Below the pieces are notes generated by a model, which was not told the origin of the DNA, searched no databases, and saw nothing but the letters and a program-made list of their open reading frames with translations. DNA of 64,000 nucleotides from Rhodamnia argentea (lineage: Eukaryota; Streptophyta; Magnoliopsida; Myrtales; Myrtaceae), in assembly GCF_020921035.1 (NCBI RefSeq), contig NC_063157.1, positions 1,550,001-1,614,000 on the forward strand, read 5' to 3'. Both the position numbers and the translations under genes were made by a program. Shown here piece by piece: positions 12,401-24,123 of this stretch (position 1 is its first letter; every line of letters begins with the position of its first letter).

Positions 12401-13460
12401 GCTCCAGAGTATGCATCTAGTGGGAAGCTCACTGAGAAATCGGATGTCTTTTCTTTTGGTGTTGTGCTCCTAGAGTTGATAACTGGGCGTCGTCCGGTTG
12501 ACAAAACTCGACCCTTTGTTGAGGATAGCATGGTTGATTGGGTTAGTAGTCTATTAGCAGTATACTTACTTGAGGCGTGTTATTGTTCGTGATCTTATCT
12601 GATAGGCAAAAGAACCAACTTTAGGACTTTGAGCATCTATGCCCCTTCTCCCCCTCCCCTTCATGTATTTATTCTTTCCCTCCATTCCATCTCTCCACCT
12701 TGAATATGGTCATAGAATTGACTCCTCTAATGAAATGCCAGGCAAGGCCTTTACTGATTCAAGCATTAGAAGATGGCAAATTTGATGCCATCGTTGATCT
12801 CAAACTGCACAAGGACTACGATTCCGAGGAAGTGACTCGGATGATTGCTTGTGCTGCTGCTTGTGTTCGTCATTCTGCACGACACCGTCCACGAATGACA
12901 CAGGTAAATTGTCTAGTTGAAGGCCTTTGTTTGAATATGAAACTGAGTGTTTCTTTTTTCCCTGTATTGTAGACATAATTCTGTGCTCTATTTAGTGGTT
13001 TTACTCCTACAAATGAAAATAATGGTTTATCACTTCATTTGAGCCAGAAAAAGGACACGTGTCTCAGTTTGCTACAACTCGCTTCCGGCATGACTGGTTG
13101 ATGCAAATTGGTATACAAGTGCGGACTAAGATTTGAAATTCGTGTGATCAGGTAGTCCGAGCATTGGAAGGAAACCTTTCTCTAAGCGAATTAAATGAAG
13201 GAATTGTGCCAGGACATAGCAGAGCCTATAGTCCTCATGGAAGCTCTGACTATGATTCCAATCAATACCAGGAGGACTTAAAGAAATTCAGGATGATAGC
13301 CCTGGAAAGCCAAGAACAAGCCACAAGCGAGTTCAGTGGCCCCACTAGTGAGTATGGCCTTCAGCCATCCAGCTCAAGCAGTGGGGTTCAACAAACTACC
13401 CAAGAGATGGAGTTGGGGAAAATGGCAGAGGATGGTCGTCATGCTAGCGAAGGCTCTTAA
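9408..13460 (+). CDS. PERK15: Proline-rich extensin-like receptor kinase (PERK15 type)
   Basis: Eight exons: 9408-9735, 10529-11041, 11611-11697, 11770-11840, 12199-12275, 12394-12541, 12742-12903, 13152-13460; 564 aa. Residues 1-62 form a short Pro/Ser/Thr/Ala-rich outer part without a signal peptide, 64-90 a membrane segment, then a basic stop (RKRKRRR). The kinase domain has GQGGFG (about 201-206), the ATP-binding Lys in AIKQLK (222), HRDIKASN (about 316) and DFG (about 336), plus APE, so it should be active. The tail is Ser-rich with [20 protein letters not shown], typical of PERKs. Intron 1 has a GC donor (AAAG|GCGAGT), because no GT donor keeps the [12 protein letters not shown] reading frame. 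Known: PERKs are plasma-membrane kinases thought to sense the cell wall. The PERK15 assignment rests on short ectodomain and neighbours RPL37 and RABG3. Confidence 0.93.
9736..10528 (+). other. GC-AG intron (PERK intron 1)
   Basis: The exon ends AAAG and the intron begins GCGAGT at 9736. The acceptor is CATGCAG ending 10528. Joining gives [12 protein letters not shown], the expected PERK sequence. The nearest downstream GT (9740) would cause an immediate stop after joining. Confidence 0.75.
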
Positions 13461-14444
13461 TATTAATCCGAATCGAGAGGCTAGACCCTGCTTCCCCAGT
13501 TCCATTGGGTGTTGGCAAGATCTGTGCTCTGATGAGAAACATCATCTGGAAGAGAAAGTTCATGCTGCGGCTTCGCCTGTGGCTGCATGTTGTGACTTAT
13601 TACTTGTAGATTGAAATGGATTAAATCTGGGACAGGCAGAAAGTAAATCAGGTGTCAGTATGTCTATGTTGCTGATTTGAGTCGTATAGTTTGATGTATT
13701 CTAAAAATTGTCATCGCTGCTGGAGGAATGTATAAAACAGGAACGATGAAACTCAAATTAGGAGGGATCTTTTTCTCGTGATCTTATAGGAGCAGTGGGT
13801 TGCTGTAATTTTTGGCTCGAAAGTTTGGAAGCAACGGTGGTTCTGATTCATCCTGAACTCTTCGCATTACTTTCTTGAAGGATGAATCTGCAAATTTTGC
13901 TTAACCAAATTGCTGTAGTTGCTCAAGTTCTTCACATGTTCCTGAACTGCTTTTGAAGTTGACTGAGGTCGTGGCTGTATTTACCGTGGAGTTTCTTATG
14001 TAACATTTTCTTGGAAACTCCTGTTTTTCACGAAATTAATGCGGAGGGCCTGCAAATTTTTGTGAAAAGAGATTCATGTCCTCCATTGCAAACGAAAACT
14101 ATTTCCTGTGTTTCTTTGGAAAAAAGAAGAAGAAGTTCTTACATTTTATTACTCAAGCCAAAAAAAAACAAAAAAAATGAGCGCCCACATGCTCACACAT
14201 ATATCAGATTGTATGATCGAGGTTGACATGGATCTTTGTAAGTGTCGAATTGGAAGGATGAATTTAATTGGTGTGCGACTTCCTAAGATTGTTCTGCTCG
14301 CAACTGGTTATATTTGTCCCACAAGCCGACATAGTTAATATTGGATCAAGCAAAACCATGAAACTACGAATGAAATAGAGAGGCAATAAATTCTCACCCC
14401 CTTAATATTGGATCAAGTTTCTCTAATGAATGGTTTAGGAAAAA
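13461..14444. other. PERK 3' flank, no gene seen
   Basis: Probably holds the PERK 3' UTR in its first 300 bases. Short frames near 13336-13614 and 14011-14338 show no family resemblance or repeat structure. Confidence 0.5.
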
Positions 14445-15050
14445 TTGTCCAAAAAGTCATAAACCTATTATACCGTGCTAATTCAATCTTAAACTTTTTA
14501 AGTTTGCCAATTGAATCCAAAATATTTTTACTTTTTTCCAATTGAGTCCATCCAATTAATTTTGGACGGAAATTACTTATGTGACATAGCAGACGCGAAA
14601 GAGAGAATTGATTGTAAATGTATTAATGAGGAACACATCGGCCTATTTGTGAACTTTATTAGATAACTATTTGAAGAAAATATCTCAATTAAGAATACGC
14701 TAGCTCGAGGACTACGAGGACAACCCTCGCCAGTAGTTGCCTTTGGTCGGTAGCCGACCATGGCCGAGGGCTTGGCGATCGGCGTAGGAAAAGGGTAAGG
14801 AAGAAAAAAAGAGAGGAAAAGAATAGAAAAGAATAAAGAATTTAATAAAAATTTGAAAATATCAAAGTATTATTTATAACTGTTTATTGCGGTGGTGATC
14901 GAGCCATGTAGGATGGTCAATGTCTACCCCAGAGATTTTTGTCAAAAATTGGCCCGATAAATTCAATTGACAAATGAAAAAATGTTTGTGATTCAATTGA
15001 TACAATTTAAAGATTTGGAAAAAAAAAATCCATAAAAGGGCATGAATTGC
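14445..15050. mobile_element. Fold-back-type non-autonomous element, copy A
   Basis: The left arm has the phrases GTCCAAAAAGTC, TGCCAATTGAATCCAAAAT and CCAATTGAGTCCATCCA. The right arm (about 14930-15020) has inverted counterparts such as TTCAATTGACAAATG and TTCAATTGATACAATTT. A GC-rich core (about 14695-14785) reads GGCCGAGGGCTTGGCGATCGGCG. The same arm phrases and core style recur at 25330-25610 and 29586-31578. No open reading frame. Class by structure only; exact ends not resolved. Confidence 0.5.
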
Positions 15051-15059
15051 CATCATTGT

Positions 15060-15480
15060 CTTAAAGAATGGCCTGACCTATGGTATTTTCGAAATTTATT
15101 TTTTTCCAAAAAATTCCTTTTTTTTGTTCCTTTTTTTCCTTTCTTGCCGGCCATCATTGAGGATTGGGCAAGGCCACCCTTTTTGGTCATAAGCAAGGGC
15201 TTGGGAGAGGCAACCTCTAGCAAATTGGGTGAAGGCTTGTCTATGGCCATCTAGGGCGGCCTTGCACAACCCTCGCCACTAGCAGTCATCGCTTGAGATT
15301 GGCCACCGGAGAAAAGAAAGAAAATAAAAGGAAAAAAAAAAGAGAAAAAAGGAAAAAAAAATGATGAAAATTGACTTTAGTCAGGTCCTTTTTTAAAATA
15401 ACGAAGTGCGGTTCAGGCCCTTACTAAACGGTCCGCTCCAAATCTTTATTTTAACTAAAAGCATTTAAAGTCCTTACTTA
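15060..15480. mobile_element. Second non-autonomous repeat with GC-rich core
   Basis: An A/T-rich left part leads to a core with CTTGCCGGCCATCATTGAGG and GGGCGGCCTTGCACAACCC, followed by A-rich DNA and a right part with TCAGGTCCTTTTTTAAAATA and GGCCCTTACTAAACGGTCCG. The right part shares style with 4590-4805. No coding capacity. Boundaries are approximate. Confidence 0.4.
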
Positions 15481-15706
15481 AATTTTTGCAAAAAAATCGG
15501 GACCGAACTGGCAAAAACTCCATGCGTCGGGGACTTTCTGATAATTTTCCCAAAAATTTGGTCTGCTCGTGTCCCACCTGCAAGTCAATTTCTCTTGGAT
15601 TGTCCGGTCCGATTCGCCAACCGAAGGAACGACGTCAAAGATACGAACTTGCTCGCCTCGAAACTCACCAAGCCAACAATTTGACCCCTTTGAGCTCCGA
15701 TCATCA

Positions 15707-18151
15707 ATGGCTTCTCGCCGGCGTATGCTCCTCAAAGTCATAATTCTCGGCGATAGCGGGTAATGCGCGCGCGCGCGTCTCATTCCTGCTTTAATTGATC
15801 TGCAGATTTCTGTGCGATCTCTGCGGTGATTGACTTCAGCTGGTTTTCGTTTTTTCTTTTTGCCTTTTTTCAGGGTTGGGAAGACTTCTCTGATGAATCA
15901 GTATCCTTCTGAAAAACCTAGATCTCCTTTTTTTTTTTTTTCTCTTTGATTGATTGATTGTGTATTGACATTGGGGACTGCTGATGGTGCTCTAGGTATG
16001 TGAATCGCAAGTTTAGCAATCAGTATAAGGCGACGATCGGAGCCGACTTTTTGACAAAGGAAGTTCAGTTTGAGGACAGGTTGTTCACATTGCAGGTGCG
16101 CCCAAAAACAAGAGAAAAGAGCTAATTTTTCACATAGTTCCTAGTTTCTTTTCCGAGTATGTTGTATCATTTGAGGATGGGATTTGAATTGCTGCTATTG
16201 TGCTTATCTAATTGCCCATATTTCGTTAAAGGAAGCCGATTAGCTGATGACACCCTTATGGCTTTCCTGTTCTAAAATATGTTCCATGAATACTCTGTTA
16301 CTGGGTTTCGTCTGCCAAAGCACGTCAGTCCCATTGAGTGCATAAGTTTCTGTTTCTCATATGCTTTTGTCCTCTATAGTTCTTGCCTGGAAAGCAAGAG
16401 CTCGTCGTATATGCTGCTTAGGGACCCTTTTCTGCAAATATAGGTTATCCAGATTGGTTGAGCCAATGGTGCCGACACAATCAAATCACTTAGGTCATGT
16501 ATTGCAGACTATTTGGTCTAACAGATGGTGTGCTGTTTTGTGCATGGAATGTTAACATCATTCTCCCTTAGATGTTCCCCTTTCAAATTTTGTTACTCTG
16601 ATGAAACAGCGGTAACTATATTTGAATTCGAACTGATTATGCAAAGATAATACCGGGAAAATTTTGTTTTCCTTCTGGATCTGACTTGTTGAGAAAGTAC
16701 AGGCCTAAATCTCTAAATGGTAGAATCACGGATTATAAGTCAATGTATGTATCTTGACCAAAAAAAAAAGTCAATGGAGGTCGTTGATTTGTTGATACTT
16801 CTCCAAGTTTTCTTTCAAAATGGAGGAGGACAGGAGTTGATGCTTGGTTAGTGTCAATGTGATACACAAAGGTGATGTTGGTTACATGCACAATCGATCT
16901 AGTTGGTTTATTCAACCAACTTCTTTGGGATTTGGTATTGGTCCTTGAAAGTTGCTGTTGGCCACGTCAGTTTTATTCTGTCATCTCTCTGTAGATCTTA
17001 ATTAGGCAGGCTTTGGCATCTGTTTCAATCTCCTTGAGACTCACACAGTCTCGTGCACTATGATGACATTCCAAAATTTTGGAGTCACCTTATTATGCTT
17101 ACTAGGCATCGTTCTCTTCTCAGTGAAGAGAAGGTAAAAATGTTTAATTCCTTAGAGAATGAGAAACATATTTATACTTGCAGATTTGGGATACTGCTGG
17201 CCAAGAAAGGTTTCAAAGTCTTGGTGTGGCTTTTTACAGAGGTGCTGACTGCTGTGTTCTTGTGTATGATGTGAACGTAATGAAATCATTTGACAATCTA
17301 AACAACTGGCGGGAGGAGTTTTTGATCCAGGTAACCCTTACTAACAAGATGAGGAATGAATTAGGACTGAAAGCTTACAAGGTTATTGAAATGAGTGGCC
17401 TAAAATTCTTTTGATGATTTGTGTCCAGGCTGGTCCATCTGACCCTGAAAACTTTCCGTTCGTTGTTTTGGGTAACAAGGTGGATGTGGATGATGGCAAT
17501 AGTCGTGTGGTGAGTTTTCCTTCCTCAGTCTTTCGTCCCTTGCTTTTATCATAAGTACATTGCTTACGCTAGTAAGAGACCTTCTCAAGGAAACTTCTTT
17601 TCTCATGTGATGTATTTCTGAAAATCTTTCTGCTGTTGAACTGTGTGACATGGCATATTCTTGGTTCCTCCCTTTCTGATTCAGGTTTCTGAGAAGAAAG
17701 CGAGGGCTTGGTGTGCTTCCAAAGGAAACATTCCTTATTTTGAGACCTCTGCCAAAGAAGGATTTAACGTGGAAGCTGCTTTTGAGTGTATAGCCAAAAA
17801 TGCTTTGAAGAATGAGCCGGAAGAAGAAATGTGAGTCCTTTTTTAACTCGAAACTGTTGATGGTATTGACTATTGAGAGAGTATGTGCTTCCCTGATTAG
17901 AGGAGACCCTCGTCATTGTGATTCATCAGATTGGGATGCAGAATTATAATATGCTTAAACTTAGATAACAACAAAGAATGAACTTTGGTTATCACATTGA
18001 TGATTGCATCCGCTGTACTTTACTATTTTTGGGTGCAGTATATGTTGCTAACATAGTACTCTGAACTTGTCTTTGTCGAAGATATCTTCCGGACACCATT
18101 GATGTCACGGGTGGAGGACGGCAGCAGAGATCCACTGGCTGCGAGTGCTGA
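15707..18151 (+). CDS. RABG3: Rab7-type small GTPase, RABG3 subgroup
   Basis: Seven exons: 15707-15759, 15874-15900 (27 bp), 15996-16095, 17184-17330, 17429-17509, 17685-17830, 18082-18151; 207 aa, the family length. Motifs: P-loop GDSGVGKTSL split over exons 1-2, switch [41 protein letters not shown], and a C-terminal CEC for double geranylgeranylation. Known: RABG3/Rab7 proteins act on late endosomes and the tonoplast, in vacuolar fusion and trafficking. Intron 1 starts with a (GC)n run at 15764-15776. The gene follows PERK, as RABG3D follows PERK15 in Arabidopsis (from memory). Which RABG3 paralogue it matches (c, d or another) cannot be settled from one copy. Confidence 0.96.
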
Positions 18152-18861
18152 AAAGTCCTACAGTACATCATTTCCCTTGGGGATGCATATATATGATGCA
18201 GCTCAAGATGTATCAATTCATGGTACAGAAAATCCTTCTCTAATGTATTGTCAAAAGGAGAGTAGGGAAATTGTTCTTAAGGGCTGATGTAGAGAATTGT
18301 TGAATTTCCCCATGTGTATTTGTAACATAAGCCAACCAGGGAGACATTGTTTGTTTTTTTCTCTTTTCAACACCTGCTTGGCCCGTAGCATCTTTTGTCC
18401 CATTAAATTCTTAATCTTTTCGTATGATGCACCGTCAGAGTCCTGCCACGCTCTGACGTGGGTATATGGTACTGTTTTTCCTTATTACCGACTCTCTCTC
18501 AATTCGTACGGAGGAACCAAACGGGCCTTCTTTTTTCTCTTTGGGCTTGTCGGGAAATTGGTGAGATTGTCTCTTCCGTCGGAGAAGGAAACATCGGTTA
18601 CTGTGTAGAAGTCATATAACAATCCATAGAATCAAGACACGTCGTCGACGGACGCGACGTGTCGAACTTGAAGACACGGTGTGTCGGTGGCCCTGCATGC
18701 TCCCAAATGGGCTACTCTCATTCCTAAAAACTATGTGCATCTGTCTAGAGAGAGGAGAACAGAGCACCCATTTCTACGACGGCAGTTTACGCCCACCATA
18801 GCCATATTCTGAACCTTAAAGCCACGAGAGGCCTAGGACGCCAAGAGAACGGGACGAATCC
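18152..18861. promoter_or_regulatory. RABG3 3' flank and upstream region of the small acidic-protein gene
   Basis: The first part is likely RABG3 3' UTR. Around 18640-18690 ACACGTCGTCGACGGACG and nearby CGTCGA/ACACGGTGTGTC phrases form small palindromes of the kind bound by bZIP factors. No TATA box was identified with confidence. Confidence 0.4.
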
Positions 18862-19305
18862 ATGGAGGCCGCGAAGGAATTGGAGCCGTCGAGAATTCTG
18901 GACGCCATCCTCCCTCCGCGCCTTGAAGACGACGGCTGCGAAGACTCTGCGCTTCCACCTGAATCCTCCAAGGACGCCTTAGCCAGGGCCGCCACCACTG
19001 TGAAGTCCCTCCCTGCCTCGATCTTCGAACACGGGGCGGACTGCGTGAATGACCCGTGCCCCGTCGCCGAGGGCCCAACTGACGTCATGACCGGGAAACC
19101 GCTGGGAGGCCTCGAGCCCGGTCAGCCATGCACGACAGAGAAAGGCAGCAGCCTAGGAAGAGCAGAGGTCGCCGGGGATGCGGCAGTCCCGGGCGTGAGC
19201 GGTGAGGGAGACAAGGGGGTAATTGGCAAAGGAGCGGCGGAGGAGGAGGACGATAGAGGAACTTGCGTGGATGGCCTCCACGGACCGGAGATCGGAGAGA
19301 GGTGA
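18862..19305 (+). CDS. Small acidic protein of unknown function
   Basis: A single 147-aa open frame with a real ATG at 18862. It begins MEAAKELEPSRILDAILPPR, continues LEDDGCEDSALPPESSKDAL and ARAATTVKSLPASIF, then is rich in Gly, Glu and Asp to the end. No membrane segment, signal peptide or catalytic motif is seen. From memory, plant genomes encode uncharacterised small proteins with an N-terminal 'RILD..PPRLED.G.ED.ALPP' block, and this looks like one. That is unverified. GC-rich third positions contrast with the flanks, which supports coding. The second half is low complexity and may be less conserved. No introns needed. Function not assigned. Confidence 0.6.
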   Translation: MEAAKELEPSRILDAILPPRLEDDGCEDSALPPESSKDALARAATTVKSLPASIFEHGADCVNDPCPVAEGPTDVMTGKPLGGLEPGQPCTTEKGSSLGRAEVAGDAAVPGVSGEGDKGVIGKGAAEEEDDRGTCVDGLHGPEIGER

Positions 19306-19761
19306 GAATGGCGGCGGCGGCAGAGTTGGCGGCGGCGGCAGAGTTGGCGACGGCGAGGAGCTGATACTAAGTCGAGGGCGTAGTGTGACGAAACTCGATC
19401 CGCTCGAAGTATTTATGATGCTCGATCAAATTTAGATGAACAGTCTTTGTATCTTCAGTACGCCTGTACATGTACGGCTTAGAATTTCGATAAGTTGTAA
19501 AGTTTCATCTTTTCGTGCACATCAATTCAGGAAAGTTCTCACACGAACACAATCTCTCAACGGGATCATAACTTTTTGATTCAAACATCAAACTGCTCAT
19601 TTTTAGATACCAAAAACCAATTGGTTTTCCTTTTAATACCCATTAAGACGTTATCGAGAGGATTTCTCTCGAGCAAGAAAAAGTCCCAACTTCAGATACT
19701 AGGAATTAAAAAAAAAAAAAAGGGATTTTTAATCAGTCAACAGTTCCGATCCTTCGATGAG
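19306..19761. other. Convergent spacer between the unknown protein and HPR2
   Basis: Begins with GGCGGC repeats (19309-19350) and becomes AT-rich. Presumably holds both 3' UTRs. No other feature seen. Confidence 0.5.
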
Positions 19762-20914
19762 TCATACGACTGGAGTCAGCAGCGGCTTTCCGGTGAAGTG
19801 TGCCTCCAAGTTTGCCACAACAAGATCCGCCATCGCCTCGCAGGTCTCCACCGTATCGCTTCCCACGTGGGGCAGGAGAACCACATTGTCCATCCGAAGC
19901 AGCTCCTCCGCCACCTCCGGTTCGTTTTCGAACACGTCAAGCCCCGCGCCGCCGAGCCGGCCTTCGAGCAGGGCCGAGATCAGCGCGGGCTCGTCCACGT
20001 GCGCGCCCCGCCCGACGTTTATCAGGACGCCCTCGGGGCCCAACGCGTCCATGACTTCCCGGCCGATGATGTGGCGGGTCTCTTCCGTCAGCGCGCACGC
20101 CACCACGAGGATTCGACAGTGGCGGGCCAATGCCACGGGGTTCGGATAGTACTTGTAATGCACGTGCGGCTTCTCCGATCTGGAGTAGTAACTGATCGGG
20201 CAGTTGAATGCTTCGGCTCTTTTCGCGATGGCGGAACCGATCCTGCCCAACCCAACTATGCCAATCGACTTGCCGCTGAACTGAAAAACGAAGGCAGAGA
20301 GAAAGCAGAGGCAAAAATTCAAACATTTGACGCATGCAAACTGAAAATGAATCTACAGACACAAGTCAGATCAAATATATGAACAGCCCGTCTCCGACAT
20401 GCAAAAGATCAGGTTATCGCCAATTCGGACACGAAACGTTGGAGTTTCAAGCAAAATTGGAAGAAGGGAATCCGCAGTTCGAGCAATAAACCTTGGTGGT
20501 GAATCCAAAGTCTCCACCTTTCCACTTCCCACCCCTCACGAACGCATCGCACCCACAAAACTTCCTCAGCACACCCAGCATCAGAGCAATGGCAATGTCA
20601 GCAACGTCGTCGGTCAGAACTTCGGGAGTGTTCGTGACCCTGATCCCCTTCTCCTCGTACTTGCCCAAATCGATCTTGTCCAGCCCGACGCTGTAACTCG
20701 CCACGATCTCCAGCCTCGGCAGCGCGTCGATCAGCGCCGAATCGGCGCCCAGCTTGGTGTTCCCGACGACGGCTCGGATCGAGCCCGAGTGGCTCTTGAA
20801 GAACTGGCGCTGCGAAGGGAAATCCCAGAACCGGTAAAGCTTGAACCTTTTCTCGAGTTCTTGCTCTAGGTACGCGAACATGGGGCATGTCATCAAGACG
20901 CCAATCGCGTCCAT
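19762..20914 (-). CDS. HPR2: NAD(P)H-dependent hydroxypyruvate/glyoxylate reductase, cytosolic HPR2 type
   Basis: Two exons: 20492-20914 and 19762-20280; 313 aa, the same length as Arabidopsis HPR2 as remembered. The start is the ATG at 20914 ([12 protein letters not shown]); the codon two upstream is TTG. D-2-hydroxyacid dehydrogenase features: [10 protein letters not shown] and [20 protein letters not shown] in the substrate domain, [15 protein letters not shown] Rossmann loop (about 148-162), and catalytic Arg in [10 protein letters not shown], Glu in FENEPEV and His in [12 protein letters not shown]. Known: HPR2 reduces hydroxypyruvate to glycerate in the cytosol, a photorespiratory bypass of peroxisomal HPR1. 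No peroxisomal tripeptide at the C-terminus (ends TPVV), which fits a cytosolic enzyme. It is divergent to the neighbouring RopGEF. Confidence 0.95.
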
Positions 20915-21735
20915 TTGCAAGAAATCTTCACTTACGAGTTCTTGAAAGTTTCAACAACCCTTTTCTCAGTTGTCACTCCCTTTCTTTTTCTCCATTTTTA
21001 TTCTTCCTCGAGTCATCTTTAATACCATTTTTTTTTAACCCTTTGCTGAGATTTTTTTCCCTTTTTTTTTGGTCGAAAAGATTTTTTTTTTCCATTTCAA
21101 GTTGATAGCATTTATGAACCTACCCAACATTTTTCCTCGATGAATTGCGAGTTGCATTTCATCAAACAGTCTTTGCTACATCGTAGCGGAGATTCACATG
21201 ATTAATGATTGAGATGACATTGGCTAAGACGCTTATAAAGCGATGCAATGAGATATAGAAAATGAGAGAGGGAGAGAGTAATTGATTTTGGGTGGTTGAG
21301 ATTTGTTTTCTCAGAAGCAAAGCTGTAAAAGGTAGAACAAGAGCACTACATCTTACACTAAACATGCACCTCACGTTCACAACAGCAAAGAGCCTCCAGA
21401 ATTAGAATTCGCCTAAAATTCCTACCGAAAGGAGAGAAAGGAAAAACAACATTCACCTTACACGATTTTGTCCTAACTCACTGGATTCTATTGACATTCT
21501 TTTCTCTGTCTCTCCCTCTCTTTCTATCACACTTTGGAGTTGGCTTCTTCCCTTTTTTTTTCCCTCTCTCGCTCAAGCAAACCAGACAATATTAACCATG
21601 TCTCTCCTTCTTCCTTGATTGAAGCTTTAGCAACATTACGTCGGGGCCGATCCTATTCGGTACCCGGGTACGTATGCTCTTGCGCCTGTGTTGTTGACTG
21701 CTGATCGGGATCGGTATAATCTGCTCTGACCAACG
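20915..21735. promoter_or_regulatory. Divergent intergenic region between HPR2 and the RopGEF
   Basis: Holds both 5' flanks (821 bp). Pyrimidine-rich stretches at 20980-21095 and 21500-21575 resemble leader sequences. No clear TATA box or known element cluster was found. Confidence 0.45.
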
Positions 21736-23184
21736 ATGGTGCGGGCCCTGGAAAAAGAGCAAGAGGACTACCGGTCTAGGCTCTCCCGTTTCCAGGATAT
21801 GCACGACAACCCGGGGCGTCATGTCAAGAGCTTGAGTGCCGACAATAGCTCATGCGCTGGAGAGCTCTCGGGCGATGACACGGCGATGTCAAGGAGCTAT
21901 GGTGCGAGGCCTCACAACGAGAACCCGGCGGAGCAGCAACAGATTGGTTGGTCGCTCCATAAATCTACAGCCAAGGTCCCTAAATCACGCCAAACCCGTG
22001 ACGAACCTAAAGATAAGCACCAACCTTCAGGCAAGTCAGTGTTGAATGTTCTTCAGTAGGACCGGTCACAAATCTTGGTATCACAATTAAATATCGTAAT
22101 TCCTTTTCTCGGTCTTGTTTCAGACATGGATTTGATGAAAGAAAGGTTTGCGAAGTTGCTCTTGGGTGAGGATATGTCTGGTGGAGGAAAAGGCGTTTCC
22201 TCGGCCTTGGCCTTGTCGAATGCCATCACAAATCTGGCTGGTACGTTCATCTTTCTTATTGATTCAGGTGTCCAACAAGTAGTCCAGAGTTAAACTTGGA
22301 GAAACAGCGGAACAAGATGAGCTCGAACAGCTGAGCAACGGACCTATCGGAATTGGTCTAATACTATGATTCTCTAGTTTTCAACCTAAATCACATGTGC
22401 CTTGGCTTTTTTTCGCAAAACAACTCATGTGAAGATTGTATGTTTGCCTAATCTGATCATTGTAAGCACAATGCAGCTTCTGCATTTGGCGAGCAGAAAC
22501 GGCTAGAGCCCATGGCCCCAGAAACGAGAGCGAGGTGGAAAAAGGAAATCGACTGGCTCTTATCCGTGACAGATCACATTGTTGAAATGGTTCCTTCTCA
22601 ACAGAAAAACAACGGGGTGAACATGGAGGTAAAAATGAAAATCCTTTCCCCTTGGAAATTTCCTAATCTCTCCGTCGCATTTCTCGGTGTAATTATCTCT
22701 TGGTCAATTTAACAGATTATGACAACGAGGCAACGCACCGATCTCCACATGAACATCCCTGCTTTGCGAAAGCTCGATGCGATGCTCATCGTGAGTCTCT
22801 GTAACACTTTACCTTTCCTTATTAATTATGCCTAACAAGGGATTATCAGCCATGACTTGCAATAAATTTCTACGTCATCAGGATTGTTTGGACAACTTCA
22901 AAGACCAAAATGAATTCTACTATGTAAAGAAGGACGAGAAGGACTCGGAGAAAGGAGATTCGAAGAAGTGGTGGTTGCCCACGGTAAAAGTGCCGCCCAA
23001 CGGTCTCTCGGAAATGTCAAGGAAATGGATCCAGTTTCAAAAGGATTCTGTAAACCAGGTCCTGAAAGCGGCTATGGCAATAAATGCGCAAGTCTTATCA
23101 GAAATGGAGATACCTGAAAATTACATTGAATCTCTACCTAAGGTAATGGAAAGGACGAGTCCCACAAAAGCATAGCTTGAAAGT

Positions 23185-23224
<40 letters not shown>

Positions 23225-24123
23225 AACAGCTTTCAATTCTTGACCTGCAATTTTCCTCTGGTCATCAGAATGGAAGAGCAAGCCTTGGAGACTCCCTCTA
23301 CAAGCACATAACGGACGAATACTTTGATCCCGATCAGTTCCTCTGTGCAGTGGACATGTCGTCTGAACACAAAATCCTAGACCTCAAGAACAAGATCGAG
23401 GCCTCAATCATAATATGGAAGAGGAAGATGAACAACAAGGACAGCAAATCATCTTGGGGATCGGCTGTGAGCATGGAGAAGAGGGAGCTTTTCGAAGAGA
23501 GAGCAGAGACAATTTTGCTCCTCCTCAAGCAACGGTTTCCGGGAATTTCTCAATCATCACTGGACATTAGCAAAATCCAATACAACCGGGTAAGTGATCA
23601 GCCACCTTAACCGTAAATTCACCTGTCTTCTGGAAATGGACTTAAGGCACTAGAATTATTGGCTGTTTTGAAACTAATCCGTAACGACAATGCTCTGTAG
23701 GATGTTGGACAGGCTATCCTAGAGAGCTATTCAAGGATACTGGAGAGCCTGGCCTTCACAGTGTTGTCCAGAATCGAAGATGTCCTCCATGCCGATTATG
23801 TTGCACAGAATCCATCGCAAGCACCACTTAAGAGGAACCCTCTAAGAGATTGTCCATCACTGACAGGGACACAGAAGTTCAACGCTCGAGAGGAGATAGA
23901 GAAGCTTAATTCGTCAGAAGCACCCAGTTCAATGACATTATTGGACTTCATGGGGTGGAATGAACAAGAGGCCGAGGAAAAGAAAGACACAGCTGCTGAT
24001 AATTTGCTTAAAGACAGTGACGGGAAGCACATGGATAAGCTCTCCAACCTAAGGACTGCCAACAAGAAGGTTTCATATCTCGAGAACTTGGGCGGTGTAA
24101 GAAGCCCCACGTCACGCCATTAG
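21736..24123 (+). CDS. ROPGEF: Rop guanine nucleotide exchange factor (PRONE domain)
   Basis: Seven exons: 21736-22030, 22124-22240, 22477-22628, 22716-22790, 22882-23142, 23269-23589, 23701-24123; 547 aa. Residues 1-98 are variable. The PRONE domain runs from about 99 ([20 protein letters not shown]) through [50 protein letters not shown] and FCxVDM-type [14 protein letters not shown] to about 465. The C-terminus has [19 protein letters not shown], as in pollen-type RopGEFs. Known: RopGEFs activate ROP GTPases at the plasma membrane downstream of receptor kinases. Intron 1 uses a GC donor (TCAG|GCAAGT). Its neighbours HPR2 and PsaH suggest it is the ancestor-like counterpart of Arabidopsis ROPGEF11, 12 and 13 (locus memory). 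Confidence 0.95.
22031..22123 (+). other. GC-AG intron (RopGEF intron 1)
   Basis: The donor is CAG|GCAAGT at 22031, the classic GC-donor consensus, and the acceptor TTTCAG ends at 22123. Joining gives [11 protein letters not shown] in frame. Using the GT two codons downstream would break the frame of the conserved MKERF block. Confidence 0.8.
23188..23219. repeat. (TC)n microsatellite in RopGEF intron 5
   Basis: About 15 TC units at roughly 23189-23219, followed by a T run, inside the 126-bp intron 23143-23268 and likely part of its polypyrimidine tract. Confidence 0.9.

Noticed and set aside
20915-20920. Two-codon extension of HPR2
   Set aside because: The codon at 20920 is TTG; starting at 20914 gives the family length of 313 aa.
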